Part shown: positions 36,576 to 44,991 of the stretch, piece by piece | Layout of the letters: every line of letters starts with the position of its first letter | How positions within the stretch are numbered: the stretch's first letter is position 1 | Source: Formosa agariphila KMM 3901 | Lineage (GTDB): Bacteria; Bacteroidota; Bacteroidia; Flavobacteriales; Flavobacteriaceae | Length of the DNA: 64,000 nt | NCBI RefSeq assembly: GCF_000723205.1 | Contig: NZ_HG315671.1 | Span: 1,461,351-1,525,350 of the forward strand | Direction: 5' to 3' | Program-made: the position numbers and the translations under genes | The notes under the pieces: generated by a model | Database searches by the model: none | What the model was told of the DNA's origin: nothing | The model's input: only the letters and a program-made list of their open reading frames with translations

Positions 36576-37115
36576 TTATTTAAACGCTTTATATTTAAAT
36601 TTTTGTCCACCTACAGAAATATCTGCCATTAAACCACCTTTGGTTTGTGTAAACACGGCAACTCCTTCAGAATATTTAGCATTAAATGATTCTCCAGATT
36701 TAATAGCTGTTGCTGACGCACCTGCATCGAATTTAAATTTTCCTTTCTGGAATTCTTCTAATTCTTTATCTGTTTCAAAGAAAATGACTTCAATTATAGC
36801 TTCTCCACCGGCTTGAAGTCCAACGTTAAGCTTTTTAAGACTTGCCATTCCTATTTTAGCACCGTTTTTTTTGTAAACAACTCCATTACCTGAAGCTCCA
36901 CCTACAATAAATGCTGCTTTACCAACATTAGGGAAAATAACATATCCTGCAGCATTATCAAAGAATTTGTTCAAATCAGGATTTGTTTCAATAAGTGTTT
37001 TTTTTGCAGTATCTGCATCTTTAATTATGGCCTGATCTTTCTCGCTTTGAGCAGTAGCAGAAAACGCCATTAGCCCGATAGTAAGAACCATTACTATTTT
37101 TTTTAAGTTATTCAT
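36576..37115 (-). CDS. SYLF-domain (YSC84-like) exported protein
   Basis: A 179-residue protein with a signal peptide (MNNLKKIVMVLTIGLMAFSATA). The SYLF (YSC84-like) lipid-binding domain is read from AAGYVIFPNVGKAAFIVGGASGNGVVYK, ASLKKLNVGLQAGGEAIIEVIFF and AVFTQTKGGLMADISVGGQKF. The family binds phosphoinositides in eukaryotes; the bacterial role is unknown, perhaps in outer-membrane lipids. Start is the ATG at 37113-37115. Single gene. Confidence 0.88.
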   Translation of the reverse strand: MNNLKKIVMVLTIGLMAFSATAQSEKDQAIIKDADTAKKTLIETNPDLNKFFDNAAGYVIFPNVGKAAFIVGGASGNGVVYKKNGAKIGMASLKKLNVGLQAGGEAIIEVIFFETDKELEEFQKGKFKFDAGASATAIKSGESFNAKYSEGVAVFTQTKGGLMADISVGGQKFKYKAFK

Positions 37116-37241
37116 GATTGTTAAATGTTTTAATTATTAAGTTAAAATTAAAGTTAAATAAAAATTTAATACCCCATGTGTTTAATTCAGTTTATTGTTA
37201 ACTCTACTGAATTTGAATAGATTGCCAAACGATTATAATAA

Positions 37242-38000
37242 TTATTTATCTTTTTTATACAACGGAATTAAATACGAAATGGAATACCCATATCCTGTTC
37301 CTATGCCTAGACTGTCGTAGGTTTTATTAAAGCCAGGGATATAAAGATTTTCAAAATTATCAGGTTCACTTTGTGTAATTAAACCTTTAATTTCTACATG
37401 AGCACCTAGGTATAGATTATTAAGAATTTCAACCTTAAATCCAATAATTAGTTCTGCCCACAGTGCTGTTAATCCGTTGTAATCTTTAATGTCTGAGGAT
37501 GAAAATTGCGGTGCCCAATATTGATTTTTGGTATAAATAGAATAACTATTTAAAGTTTGACTGAATGCACTTGCACCAATTCTAAATCCGCCGTAAATCA
37601 TATTTTCCATGTCTAACCAATTTCGGTAGGCATTATAATCTACACCAACTTTAAAATAACTTCCTTTGGTGGTTGCATTATAAAAATCGTTGAATTCAGT
37701 GTTGTTTTCTGCACCAAATTCACCTGCGAGGTAAATAAATTTAGTTAACCTATAATCTCCAACTACTTCAAAACCTTCGTAATCTTCTTCAAACGCGGTA
37801 CGTACCAATTTACTTAAATCGACACCTACGCGTAGTCCATACTTCTCTTTTATTTGAGTAGAATCTTGAGCTTGAGCTGCCACAATAGAATCTTTAGTGG
37901 CAAGTTTTCCTAATTCGGATTGAGCAAGAATCGAACCACTAAAGCAAAGTATGGCAATAAGGGTTTTAATGGTATAGTTTAAATTGTTCTTCATTCTCAT
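37242..38000 (-). CDS. DUF6048 family outer-membrane-like protein
   Basis: A 252-residue exported protein with a signal peptide ending SGSILAQ and then a beta-strand-rich sequence (RVGVDLSKLVRTAFEEDYEGFEVVGDYRLTKFIYLAGEFG cut to RVGVDLSKLVRTAFEED) typical of small beta-barrels. I recognise the DUF6048 family by its position after DUF6452 and rlmD. Two ATG starts exist (38000 and 37994), and both overlap the end of the DUF6452 gene by about 30 bp, so the genes are coupled. Role unknown. Confidence 0.75.
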   Translation of the reverse strand: MRMKNNLNYTIKTLIAILCFSGSILAQSELGKLATKDSIVAAQAQDSTQIKEKYGLRVGVDLSKLVRTAFEEDYEGFEVVGDYRLTKFIYLAGEFGAENNTEFNDFYNATTKGSYFKVGVDYNAYRNWLDMENMIYGGFRIGASAFSQTLNSYSIYTKNQYWAPQFSSSDIKDYNGLTALWAELIIGFKVEILNNLYLGAHVEIKGLITQSEPDNFENLYIPGFNKTYDSLGIGTGYGYSISYLIPLYKKDK

Positions 38001-38505
38001 CCTCTACAGATTGGTTATCGTTTACTGATCGAATTAGTTGGATCCAATTATCGTCATCTTCAACTAAATTGATACTTACATTTCTATATACTGTTTTATA
38101 GCCACAAGCACGAGAGACATAAATTTCTTCCATATCGTAACTAATTGTAATTATATCTTCATTTCCTGTTACAGTATCATCAGAATCATCGTCTGGTGTG
38201 TCATTATCGTCTAGAACATATTCCTCGTAAAGCGAGTATTGTGTAACGGTATCGGTAGTCTTTAAAGGAATGGCAATAGAATCTGTTGCAACAACATCAT
38301 ATCCAGGAAGCACCTCGTCGTTACCCACACCTTGTACTCTAAGGTTGGTTACGCTGTATAACACATCTGTATTAGGATTTGTAACATCGTAAAACCTAAT
38401 AATTAAACTTGGCGTAGTGGGCGTGTCGTTAGAACAAATATCATCTTTTTCACATCCTAAAAAGCAAAATGCAATTAAAAGTATAATGACAAATGAATAT
38501 TTCAT
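37966..38505 (-). CDS. DUF6452 family lipoprotein
   Basis: A 179-residue lipoprotein (signal MKYSFVIILLIAFCFLGC, lipidated Cys18, then EKDDIC). The beta-rich sequence TPTTPSLIIRFYDVTNPNTD and a conserved Cys pair (DDIC, RACGY) match DUF6452. It contains a highly acidic, Asp-rich low-complexity stretch (DDNDTPDDDSDD) in the middle. It sits 6 bp after rlmD and overlaps the DUF6048 gene. Function unknown, probably an envelope protein. Confidence 0.75.
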   Translation of the reverse strand: MKYSFVIILLIAFCFLGCEKDDICSNDTPTTPSLIIRFYDVTNPNTDVLYSVTNLRVQGVGNDEVLPGYDVVATDSIAIPLKTTDTVTQYSLYEEYVLDDNDTPDDDSDDTVTGNEDIITISYDMEEIYVSRACGYKTVYRNVSINLVEDDDNWIQLIRSVNDNQSVEDENEEQFKLYH

Positions 38506-38511
38506 AACTGA

Positions 38512-39921
38512 TTATCTTTTTTCTAAAAGTACAATATTCTCTACGTGATGCGTTTGTGGAAACATATCTACAGCTTGTACTTTGGTCACTTTATAAACAG
38601 CATCCATTAATTGTAAATCTCTAGCTTGTGTAGCACTATTACAACTTACATATACAATTTTTTCTGGCGAAACATTTAATAACATTTGTACCACGTCTTT
38701 ATGCATTCCATCTCGTGGTGGATCTGTAATAATAACATCTGGATGCCCATGAGTGTTTATAAACGCTGTGTTAAACACATTTTTCATGTCGCCCACATAG
38801 AAATCTACATTGTCTATATTATTGGCTTTTGCGTTTTCTTTAGCTGCTAAAATTGCATCTGGAACAGCTTCTACACCAACTACCTTTTTAGCGTTTTTAG
38901 CCACAAATTGAGCAATAGTTCCTGTTCCTGTGTATAAATCGTAAACCAATTCGTTTCCGGTTAATCCAGCAAATTCACGTGTTAATTTATATAACTGGTA
39001 CGCCTGATCAGAATTTGTTTGATAGAAAGATTTTGCATTAATTTTAAATTTTAAACCTTCCATTTCTTCAAAGATATGATCACGACCACTAAAACATACA
39101 ATCTCTTGGTCGTAAATGGTATCGTTTGCCTTGGTGTTAATCACGTATAATAAAGAGGTAATTTCCGGGAATGTTTCAGCTAAATAATTTAATAATAATT
39201 CACGTTTCTCTTTATCTTCTTTAAAGAACTGAATTAAAATCATTAATTCTCCTGTAGATGCTGTACGTATCATTAAAGTACGTAGTAATCCGGTTTGGTT
39301 TCTTGTATTAAAAAATTCCAAATCGTTTTCAATAGCAAATGCTTTTACGGCATTTCTAATAGCATTAGAAGGATCCGCTTGTAAATGACATTTATTGATG
39401 TCTAAAATCTTATCCCACATGCCTGGAATATGAAATCCTAATGCGTTTTTGTCTTCTAAATTTATATCAGACTGAATTTCTTCAAGAGTTAACCAACGGC
39501 TATCACTAAAAGAGAATTCCATTTTGTTTCTGTAAAAATACTGTTCGGCAGATCCTAAAATAGGCGTAACCTCGGGCAATTCGATATGACCTAAACGACG
39601 TAAGTTGTTTTCAGTTTCTTTTTGTTTGTAATGCAATTGCCATTTATAATCCATATCCTGCCATTTACAACCGCCACAAACGCCAAAATGTTCGCATTCT
39701 GGTGTAGTACGTTTATCAGACAATTTATGGAAAACGGTAGCTTTCCCTTCGTAATAAGCTTTACGCTTTTTGTAGGTTTGAATATCTACCACATCGCCTG
39801 GTACAGCATTTGGTAAAAAAATAACTGCTCCTTCTGGAGATTTTGCGATGGTTTTCCCTTTTGCTCCTGCATCAAGGACTTCTATATTTGTAAAAACTTG
39901 TTTTCTATTTCTTCTTGACAT
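38512..39921 (-). CDS. rlmD: 23S rRNA (uracil-1939-C5)-methyltransferase RlmD
   Basis: A 469-residue enzyme that makes m5U1939 in 23S rRNA. The start is taken at ATG 39921 (MSRRNRKQVFTN); 33 more in-frame codons to 40020 have no family character. It has an N-terminal TRAM domain, the iron-sulfur Cys cluster CEHFGVCGGCKW with a further Cys in NKCHLQ, and the catalytic motifs DLYTGTGTIAQFV, TDPPRDGMHKDVV and YVSCNSATQARDL. First gene of an operon with DUF6452 and DUF6048. Confidence 0.93.
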   Translation of the reverse strand: MSRRNRKQVFTNIEVLDAGAKGKTIAKSPEGAVIFLPNAVPGDVVDIQTYKKRKAYYEGKATVFHKLSDKRTTPECEHFGVCGGCKWQDMDYKWQLHYKQKETENNLRRLGHIELPEVTPILGSAEQYFYRNKMEFSFSDSRWLTLEEIQSDINLEDKNALGFHIPGMWDKILDINKCHLQADPSNAIRNAVKAFAIENDLEFFNTRNQTGLLRTLMIRTASTGELMILIQFFKEDKEKRELLLNYLAETFPEITSLLYVINTKANDTIYDQEIVCFSGRDHIFEEMEGLKFKINAKSFYQTNSDQAYQLYKLTREFAGLTGNELVYDLYTGTGTIAQFVAKNAKKVVGVEAVPDAILAAKENAKANNIDNVDFYVGDMKNVFNTAFINTHGHPDVIITDPPRDGMHKDVVQMLLNVSPEKIVYVSCNSATQARDLQLMDAVYKVTKVQAVDMFPQTHHVENIVLLEKR

Positions 39922-40168
39922 GCGACAAAAATAAGGTGTTTTTAGCTTTTGTTTACACGTCTTTACATATTTTTTAGAAACGAATTGCATTTTTAAAATG
40001 AATATAGAAGTAGAATGCATTTAAAAATGTAACATATTATTTTAATCCGCTTTTTATATTTAGTAATTTGCAAACAGTTTAATGGGTGATTTCTCTCCAT
40101 TTCAAAATTTTATAATTAAGTTAGAGACAAGTTAGGAATAGAAAATTATCAATTTAAAATATATTAAA

Positions 40169-41413
40169 ATGGCTGTTTTAGACCAATTAACTTCTCAGCA
40201 AGCAATTGACTTAGAAAACCAGTACGGTGCACACAATTATCATCCGTTACCTGTAGTGCTAACAAAAGGCGAAGGCGTTTTTGTTTGGGACGTTGAAGGA
40301 AAAAAGTATTACGATTTCTTATCGGCATACTCTGCGGTAAACCAAGGACACTGTCACCCTAAAATTGTGGGCGCAATGATAGAGCAAGCCCAGAAATTAA
40401 CTTTAACATCTCGTGCATTTTATAATGATATGTTAGGGAAATACGAAAAATTTGCATGCGAATATTTCGGTTTCGATAAATTATTACCCATGAATACTGG
40501 TGCCGAAGCTGTAGAAACAGCCTTAAAACTATGTAGAAAATGGGCCTACGAAGTTAAAGGTGTTGATGAAAATGATGCTGAAATTATTGTTTGTGAAAAC
40601 AACTTCCACGGACGAACGACAACCATCATATCATTTTCTAATGATCCTGTAGCACGTAAAAATTTTGGTCCATATACAGATGGGTTTATAAAAATTGAAT
40701 ATGATAACCTAAAGGATTTAGAAGCCGCTCTAAAAAATAATCCGAATGTAGCAGGATTTTTAGTGGAACCTATTCAAGGTGAAGCTGGTGTGTATGTTCC
40801 AAGTGAAGGGTATTTAACACAAGCCAAAGCGTTGTGCGAAAAATATAATGTATTGTTTATTGCAGACGAAGTACAAACGGGAATAGCTAGAACAGGACAA
40901 TTGTTGGCTGTAAATCATGAAAATGTAAAACCAGATGTATTAATTTTAGGTAAAGCATTAAGTGGAGGTGCGTATCCAGTAAGTGCTGTGTTTGCAGATA
41001 ACGCAGTTATGGATGTTATTAAACCAGGAAACCATGGAAGTACGTTTGGAGGTAACCCTATTGCAGCAGCAGTTGCTATTGCCGCTCTTACGGTTGTTAA
41101 AGACGAAAAGTTAGCAGAAAATGCAGAAACACTAGGACAGTTATTCCGTAGCGAATTAGATAAATATATAGCTACAAGTTCCATTGCAAATTTAGTGAGA
41201 GGAAAAGGGTTGTTAAATGCTATTGTAATTAATGAAGATGAAGATAGCGATACGGCTTGGAATATTTGTTTAGCACTTCGCGATAACGGATTATTAGCAA
41301 AACCTACACACGGAAATATTATTCGTTTTGCTCCGCCATTAGTAATGACTGAAGCACAATTATTAGATTGTGTAGCAATTATAATTAAGACATTAAAGCA
41401 GTTTGAAAAATAA
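40169..41413 (+). CDS. rocD: Ornithine aminotransferase
   Basis: A 414-residue PLP enzyme that turns ornithine plus 2-oxoglutarate into glutamate-5-semialdehyde and glutamate, in arginine and proline breakdown. Recognisable blocks are [62 protein letters not shown] and [16 protein letters not shown], where the Lys binds PLP. Length matches the family. Single gene with a terminator shared with the CCC-motif gene. Confidence 0.93.
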   Translation: MAVLDQLTSQQAIDLENQYGAHNYHPLPVVLTKGEGVFVWDVEGKKYYDFLSAYSAVNQGHCHPKIVGAMIEQAQKLTLTSRAFYNDMLGKYEKFACEYFGFDKLLPMNTGAEAVETALKLCRKWAYEVKGVDENDAEIIVCENNFHGRTTTIISFSNDPVARKNFGPYTDGFIKIEYDNLKDLEAALKNNPNVAGFLVEPIQGEAGVYVPSEGYLTQAKALCEKYNVLFIADEVQTGIARTGQLLAVNHENVKPDVLILGKALSGGAYPVSAVFADNAVMDVIKPGNHGSTFGGNPIAAAVAIAALTVVKDEKLAENAETLGQLFRSELDKYIATSSIANLVRGKGLLNAIVINEDEDSDTAWNICLALRDNGLLAKPTHGNIIRFAPPLVMTEAQLLDCVAIIIKTLKQFEK

Positions 41414-41430
41414 GCTTTTTAAATACACTA

Positions 41431-41465
41431 AAAAAGCGATTCTTTAAAATAAGGAATCGCTTTTT
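41431..41465. terminator. Terminator after rocD
   Basis: AAAAAGCGATTC (41431-41442) pairs with GAATCGCTTTTT (41454-41465) and further T residues follow. It probably also serves the convergent CCC-motif gene. Confidence 0.85.
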
Positions 41466-41494
41466 TTATATCTAACATTTGAGTTTAAGTTAAC

Positions 41495-41818
41495 TTAATA
41501 ATCGTAACCACTCTGTCTCATAATTTCGTTAGTTTGCTCAATCATTACATCCCAATCTGTAGTAGCAAGAGTGTACACGGTGTACAATAAATACAATGCA
41601 TTTATAATAAGAATAACTAAAGCTACTGTTTTAGCATCATTCATTCCTTTAAAATTCTCGTAACGTTCTGGGTCTAACTCTACATCTTTTAATTTAGAAT
41701 GCGCCATGTAAAATGCAATTCCTGCAGGAATTACACCCATTCCGCCTAGACAACAACATAGCAATCCTAATCCAGATAATACGTAAACAGTTGTGGTTTT
41801 TAAGTAAATTCTTTCCAT
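41495..41818 (-). CDS. CCC-motif membrane protein
   Basis: A 107-residue protein with two hydrophobic helices and the motif GLLCCCLGGMGVIPAGIAFYMAHSKLK, a run of three Cys in helix 1, which names this Bacteroidota family. A second helix lies at about 64-86. Function unknown. It lies 5 bp after the DUF2752 gene on the same strand. The pair is often seen together and may form a membrane complex or metal or lipid-related unit. Confidence 0.8.
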   Translation of the reverse strand: MERIYLKTTTVYVLSGLGLLCCCLGGMGVIPAGIAFYMAHSKLKDVELDPERYENFKGMNDAKTVALVILIINALYLLYTVYTLATTDWDVMIEQTNEIMRQSGYDY

Positions 41819-41823
41819 ATAAT

Positions 41824-42120
41824 TTATTGAATATTAGTGGTCGATAATTTTATAAAATAGCTTATTACAATAATAGCGATATTAACTATAAAAAGCCATT
41901 TTTTTATTGATTCTTGGTGTTTAAAAGACATAAATATGTTTAAAACAAGCACTATTGCTAAGAGTATAAGTGTGTAAACGGCTGGATACATTTTAAAAGC
42001 ATCAATAAAATGCCCTTGAAAAATTAAAGCTATGGCGCGCTGTAATCCACAACCTAGACAGTCGAAACCAAAAAGTTGTTTGTTTATACACGGTAGCATG
42101 TAATCTTCAATAGAAGACAT
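41824..42120 (-). CDS. DUF2752 membrane protein
   Basis: A 98-residue membrane protein. YMLPCINKQLFGFDCLGCGLQRAIALIFQGHF carries the DUF2752 core with Cys residues CxxCG, and two helices follow. The start is taken at ATG 42120 because a -7 box (TATATTTG, 42141-42148 on the minus strand) lies between it and an upstream in-frame ATG at 42165. Cotranscribed with the CCC-motif gene (5-bp gap). Function unknown. Confidence 0.78.
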   Translation of the reverse strand: MSSIEDYMLPCINKQLFGFDCLGCGLQRAIALIFQGHFIDAFKMYPAVYTLILLAIVLVLNIFMSFKHQESIKKWLFIVNIAIIVISYFIKLSTTNIQ

Positions 42121-42140
42121 AAGGTTTAAAATTTGGAATA

Positions 42141-42148
42141 CAAATATA
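42141..42148 (-). promoter_or_regulatory. -7 box for the DUF2752/CCC-motif genes
   Basis: On the minus strand TATATTTG matches TAnnTTTG, about 21 bp before the ATG at 42120. It decides between the two possible starts of the DUF2752 gene. Confidence 0.4.
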
Positions 42149-42204
42149 GTATTATATGGATGCATTTTATAGAGAAGAATATGAAAGTACTTTATTTAAA
42201 ATTG

Positions 42205-42212
42205 TAATTTTG
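42205..42212 (+). promoter_or_regulatory. -7 box for the small membrane protein and Smr genes
   Basis: TAATTTTG matches TAnnTTTG. It lies only 11 bp before the first in-frame ATG (42223), which suggests that translation begins at a later ATG (42238 or 42244). Confidence 0.35.
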
Positions 42213-42222
42213 AATTTTTAAA

Positions 42223-42438
42223 ATGAAAACTAAAATCATGAAAATGTCCCAAACCCTAAATTATATACTCATTGTCTTCGGAATTATAGTAGCAATGTAT
42301 GCTAAAGTAGATGATTCTGAAAACACCTATCTTTTAATTTTGGGAATTTGTAGTTTACTTTTTGGTGTATTTAAAATTTCGCAAACCATACCGAGTAAAA
42401 AACAAAATGAAGACGAGTTTAACACTGAAGACGAATAA
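42223..42438 (+). CDS. Small two-helix membrane protein of unknown function
   Basis: Up to 71 residues, with two hydrophobic segments (about residues 12-27 and 35-52) and a polar acidic tail. ATGs at 42223, 42238 and 42244 are all possible, and the nearby -7 box favours the later ones. Its stop is one base before the ATG of the Smr protein, so the two are cotranscribed. I recognise no family. Confidence 0.55.
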   Translation: MKTKIMKMSQTLNYILIVFGIIVAMYAKVDDSENTYLLILGICSLLFGVFKISQTIPSKKQNEDEFNTEDE

Positions 42439-42439
42439 C

Positions 42440-42997
42440 ATGAATTTTAAAAAAGGAGATACTGTTTCTGTTTTAGATGAAGACATGTCTGGAATTGTTT
42501 TAAAAATTGAAGGACAGTCTGTTTCTGTAGAAACTACAGACGGTTTTATTTTAAATTTTGAAGCTCATGAGCTTATTAAAATTAAGTCAGAAAAAGCTTT
42601 AGACTCAGATTTGTTTTTTAATAATCCTTCTCATAAAGTCATTTCTGAAAAAGAAGAATATAAACCTAGAAAATCGGTTCGCGTAAAACCTAAAGAGCGT
42701 TTTGAGCCGACTATGGAAGTCGATTTACATATCCACAATCTTACTAAATCGACACGAAATATGGGGAACTACGATATGCTATCCTTACAATTAGATACGG
42801 CGAAGCATAAATTGGAATTTGCTATGAAAAACAGAATCCAAAAAATAGTGTTTATACATGGAGTAGGAGAAGGCGTGCTTAAAATGGAATTGGAGTACTT
42901 ATTTAACCACTACGATAATTTAAAGTATTACGATGCTAATTATCAAAAATACGGTGTAGGCGCTACCGAAGTTTATATTTTTCAGAATGTTAAATAA
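42440..42997 (+). CDS. Smr/MutS2-type domain protein
   Basis: A 185-residue cytoplasmic protein. The N-terminus (MNFKKGDTVSVLDEDMSGIV) is a beta-barrel-like domain as in DUF2027 proteins. The C-terminal half holds an Smr domain with EVDLHIHNLT and IQKIVFIHGVGEGVLKMELEYLF near residues 95-155, including the conserved GxG. Smr domains of MutS2 nick DNA or RNA at stalled ribosomes; this stand-alone form probably processes nucleic acid. The start is the ATG at 42440, one base after the preceding gene; upstream in-frame codons are TTG-initiated and less likely. Confidence 0.85.
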   Translation: MNFKKGDTVSVLDEDMSGIVLKIEGQSVSVETTDGFILNFEAHELIKIKSEKALDSDLFFNNPSHKVISEKEEYKPRKSVRVKPKERFEPTMEVDLHIHNLTKSTRNMGNYDMLSLQLDTAKHKLEFAMKNRIQKIVFIHGVGEGVLKMELEYLFNHYDNLKYYDANYQKYGVGATEVYIFQNVK

Positions 42998-43025
42998 TCA
43001 GTCTTTAAAATAGAATACATAGGTA

Positions 43026-43478
43026 ATGGTTAAACAACGGTTAGTTTCAAATTTTGACTCGATATTTAGAGCAAAATTATATTTTTTTCTTAAAAAGTCA
43101 CTTTGGAAGTATTTAATCTTTACACTTATTATGGGGTTTTCATTACCAATAAACAAAATGAATCCTGTAGTATCTGGTTTAATATATTTTGCAGCTGTTA
43201 TGCTTTTATTATGGCCTTTACAGTATTTAAGCGCCAAACGATTTAGTAAGTTAATTAATTTTGATGCTTTAGTAGAATTCAAAGAAGATGAAATTAAACT
43301 GAATCATAACATTACTAACACCACCGAAATACACAATTGGAATTGGGTAAATACTATTGATATAAAAAAAGATAAGATTTGGTTAACTCTAAATGAAGCA
43401 CGACCTTTTGCGGTTTCAATACCAAAATCTAAATTAACTCAGTCTGAAATCGATTTTTTTAAATCTAAAATGGCTTAA
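43026..43478 (+). CDS. Membrane protein with YcxB-like C-terminal domain
   Basis: A 150-residue protein with two transmembrane helices (about 28-46 and 50-68) followed by a soluble part like the YcxB-like domain (EFKEDEIKLNHNITNTTEIHNWNWVNTIDI, cut to FKEDEIKLNHNITNTTEI, with an ending AVSIPKSKLTQSEIDFFKSKM). It may sense or regulate an envelope condition, but family function is unknown. It lies 28 bp after the Smr gene and reads the same way. Confidence 0.7.
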   Translation: MVKQRLVSNFDSIFRAKLYFFLKKSLWKYLIFTLIMGFSLPINKMNPVVSGLIYFAAVMLLLWPLQYLSAKRFSKLINFDALVEFKEDEIKLNHNITNTTEIHNWNWVNTIDIKKDKIWLTLNEARPFAVSIPKSKLTQSEIDFFKSKMA

Positions 43479-43522
43479 AATATAATCGCCTCAAGTTCCC
43501 CTTATACGCTTTAAAATAAAAA

Positions 43523-43544
43523 CTCCACCTGATAAGGGGTGGAG
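43523..43544 (-). terminator. Terminator of the CsbD-like gene
   Basis: CTCCACC (43523-43529) and GGTGGAG (43538-43544) form a 7-bp stem. On the minus strand it is followed by TTTTTATTTT, downstream of the gene that stops at 43574. Confidence 0.65.
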
Positions 43545-43573
43545 CATTAATAAAAGGAGATTAATTAGTGTTT

Positions 43574-43834
43574 TCAATCCCAGTTTTTAATTTCTTTTTG
43601 AATCTCTTCCTGACTTCTATTCGTACGTTTTGCTACACGTTCTGTCATTAAAGTAAATTCTCCTGAACGATAATCTACATCTTCCGATGTAAGTGAAGGA
43701 TACTTTTTCCGGTATTCCTTTTGGATTTCATTCCATTTCTTTTGTAAATCGTCCAAATTTAATGGTCCATTTTGTGCTCTATATTCTTGTTCTTGTTTCC
43801 GATTGTTATCGTGTTCATCATTTGTATTTTCCAT
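43574..43834 (-). CDS. CsbD-like stress protein
   Basis: An 86-residue charged soluble protein. The pattern LNLDDLQKKWNEIQKEYRKKYPSLTSEDVDYRSGEFTLM and RTNRSQEEIQKEIKNW resembles CsbD-type general stress proteins of Bacteroidota, with an extra acidic N-terminal tail. CsbD family members are induced by envelope or osmotic stress but the activity is unknown. Start is the ATG at 43832-43834. Confidence 0.7.
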   Translation of the reverse strand: MENTNDEHDNNRKQEQEYRAQNGPLNLDDLQKKWNEIQKEYRKKYPSLTSEDVDYRSGEFTLMTERVAKRTNRSQEEIQKEIKNWD

Positions 43835-43991
43835 AATTCATAATGATTTAAATAATTGTACTCTAAATTACAATTAGTAGTATTGATATGTTAATCTTAA
43901 ACAAACGAAAATTAACCGTATTGAATTTTTAATACAAAACGTTTAAGTGATTTACATACAGGTAATTATTTTAATAATAATTCGTTTTCTG

Positions 43992-44141
43992 TTATTGCGG
44001 AATCTTTTCATGCTCTTCTTCCTGTTTGTCTTTAATATAGGTGTATGCTAAATAACCTAACTGTAAGGCAACAAATACAATTTTTGCTTTTCTGCTTTTC
44101 ATTAAAGCGCTTCCTAATCCTAATAGTGTTGTGGGTTTCAT
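43992..44141 (-). CDS. Small 49-residue protein of unknown function
   Basis: The ATG is at 44139-44141 and the TAA at 43992-43994. The protein starts MKPTTLLGLGSALMKSRKAK and continues with KIVFVALQLGYLAYTYIKDK and an acidic end. It has one amphipathic or weakly hydrophobic helix (about residues 20-36). It lies upstream of the CsbD-like gene on the same strand with 157 bp between. Similar short stress-related membrane peptides occur beside CsbD genes in Bacteroidota. Coding is inferred from its clean composition and start. Confidence 0.5.
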   Translation of the reverse strand: MKPTTLLGLGSALMKSRKAKIVFVALQLGYLAYTYIKDKQEEEHEKIPQ

Positions 44142-44438
44142 ATATGTATATTTTAAGTGATGAATTCATTCGTGTTAATACAAGATTTATTATAAACGAA
44201 AGAATTCTGTAGTATTTCTTTCTTCTAAGGTAATGTGTTTATACAAGTTGGGTTAACCGAAAGGATTACATTTTTATCTCATATAAATTCTCGTACTTCA
44301 TATTATATTAAAGACTTAGCATGCTTAAATACGTTATAAGCCTATATGATTTAAGTATGCGAAAGAGGTCAAAATTTTATTTTTTGAATTAATACATCTG
44401 CTTGTTGTGTTATACTTTTATTGATAAATACATCCATT

Positions 44439-44957
44439 ATGACACTCACAGAATTTTTTTTATTGATTTTATCAATTTTCGGAATATTCAGTATTATTAT
44501 CTTAATAACACGTTTATTCGGACTTAGAACTTTTGCTAAAATGTCTAGTTTCGATTTCGCGTCTACAGTCGCCATTGGATCTGTATTAGCATCTATAATC
44601 TTAAATAGTGATTACTCTATACTAAAAGGAGCTATTGCATTAGGAACCATTATTGGATTTCAAACCTTGTTCGCATTTTTGGTAAGAAAAAGCGATTTTT
44701 TTAGAACATTATTTACAAACAAACCACAAATTATTATGTGGAATGGAAAAATACTTCATAGTAAATTGAAATCGTGTAATGTGAGTGAAGGCGATCTTAT
44801 TGCAAAATTAAGAGAAGCCAATGTTCATGATTTTAGCGAGGTAAAAGCGGTAATTTTTGAAAGCACAGGCGATGTTTCAGTCATTCACAATAGTGAACAA
44901 AAAGCAGTTGAATATAGAATGTTTCAAGATGTAAGTACAGAAAATTTGAATGTTTAA
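44439..44957 (+). CDS. DUF421 domain membrane protein
   Basis: A 172-residue protein beginning MTLTEFFLLILSIFGIFS. It has about three helices in the first 85 residues, then a cytoplasmic domain with the DUF421 core (SFDFASTVAIGSVLASIIL and IIMWNGKILHSKLKSCNVSEGDLIAKLREANVHDFSEVKAVIFESTGDVSVI cut here). The family (YetF/YrbG type) is found near stress and sporulation genes. The start is the ATG at 44439; a TTG at 44421 adds six residues. Divergent from the small stress genes. Confidence 0.82.
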   Translation: MTLTEFFLLILSIFGIFSIIILITRLFGLRTFAKMSSFDFASTVAIGSVLASIILNSDYSILKGAIALGTIIGFQTLFAFLVRKSDFFRTLFTNKPQIIMWNGKILHSKLKSCNVSEGDLIAKLREANVHDFSEVKAVIFESTGDVSVIHNSEQKAVEYRMFQDVSTENLNV

Positions 44958-44991
44958 TTTTTTTAAGAATACATTAAAGACAAACTGAACA

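Noticed and set aside
38512-40020. The longer start of rlmD at 40020
   Set aside because: The extra 33 residues show no family similarity, and MSRRNRKQ at 39921 is a natural start.
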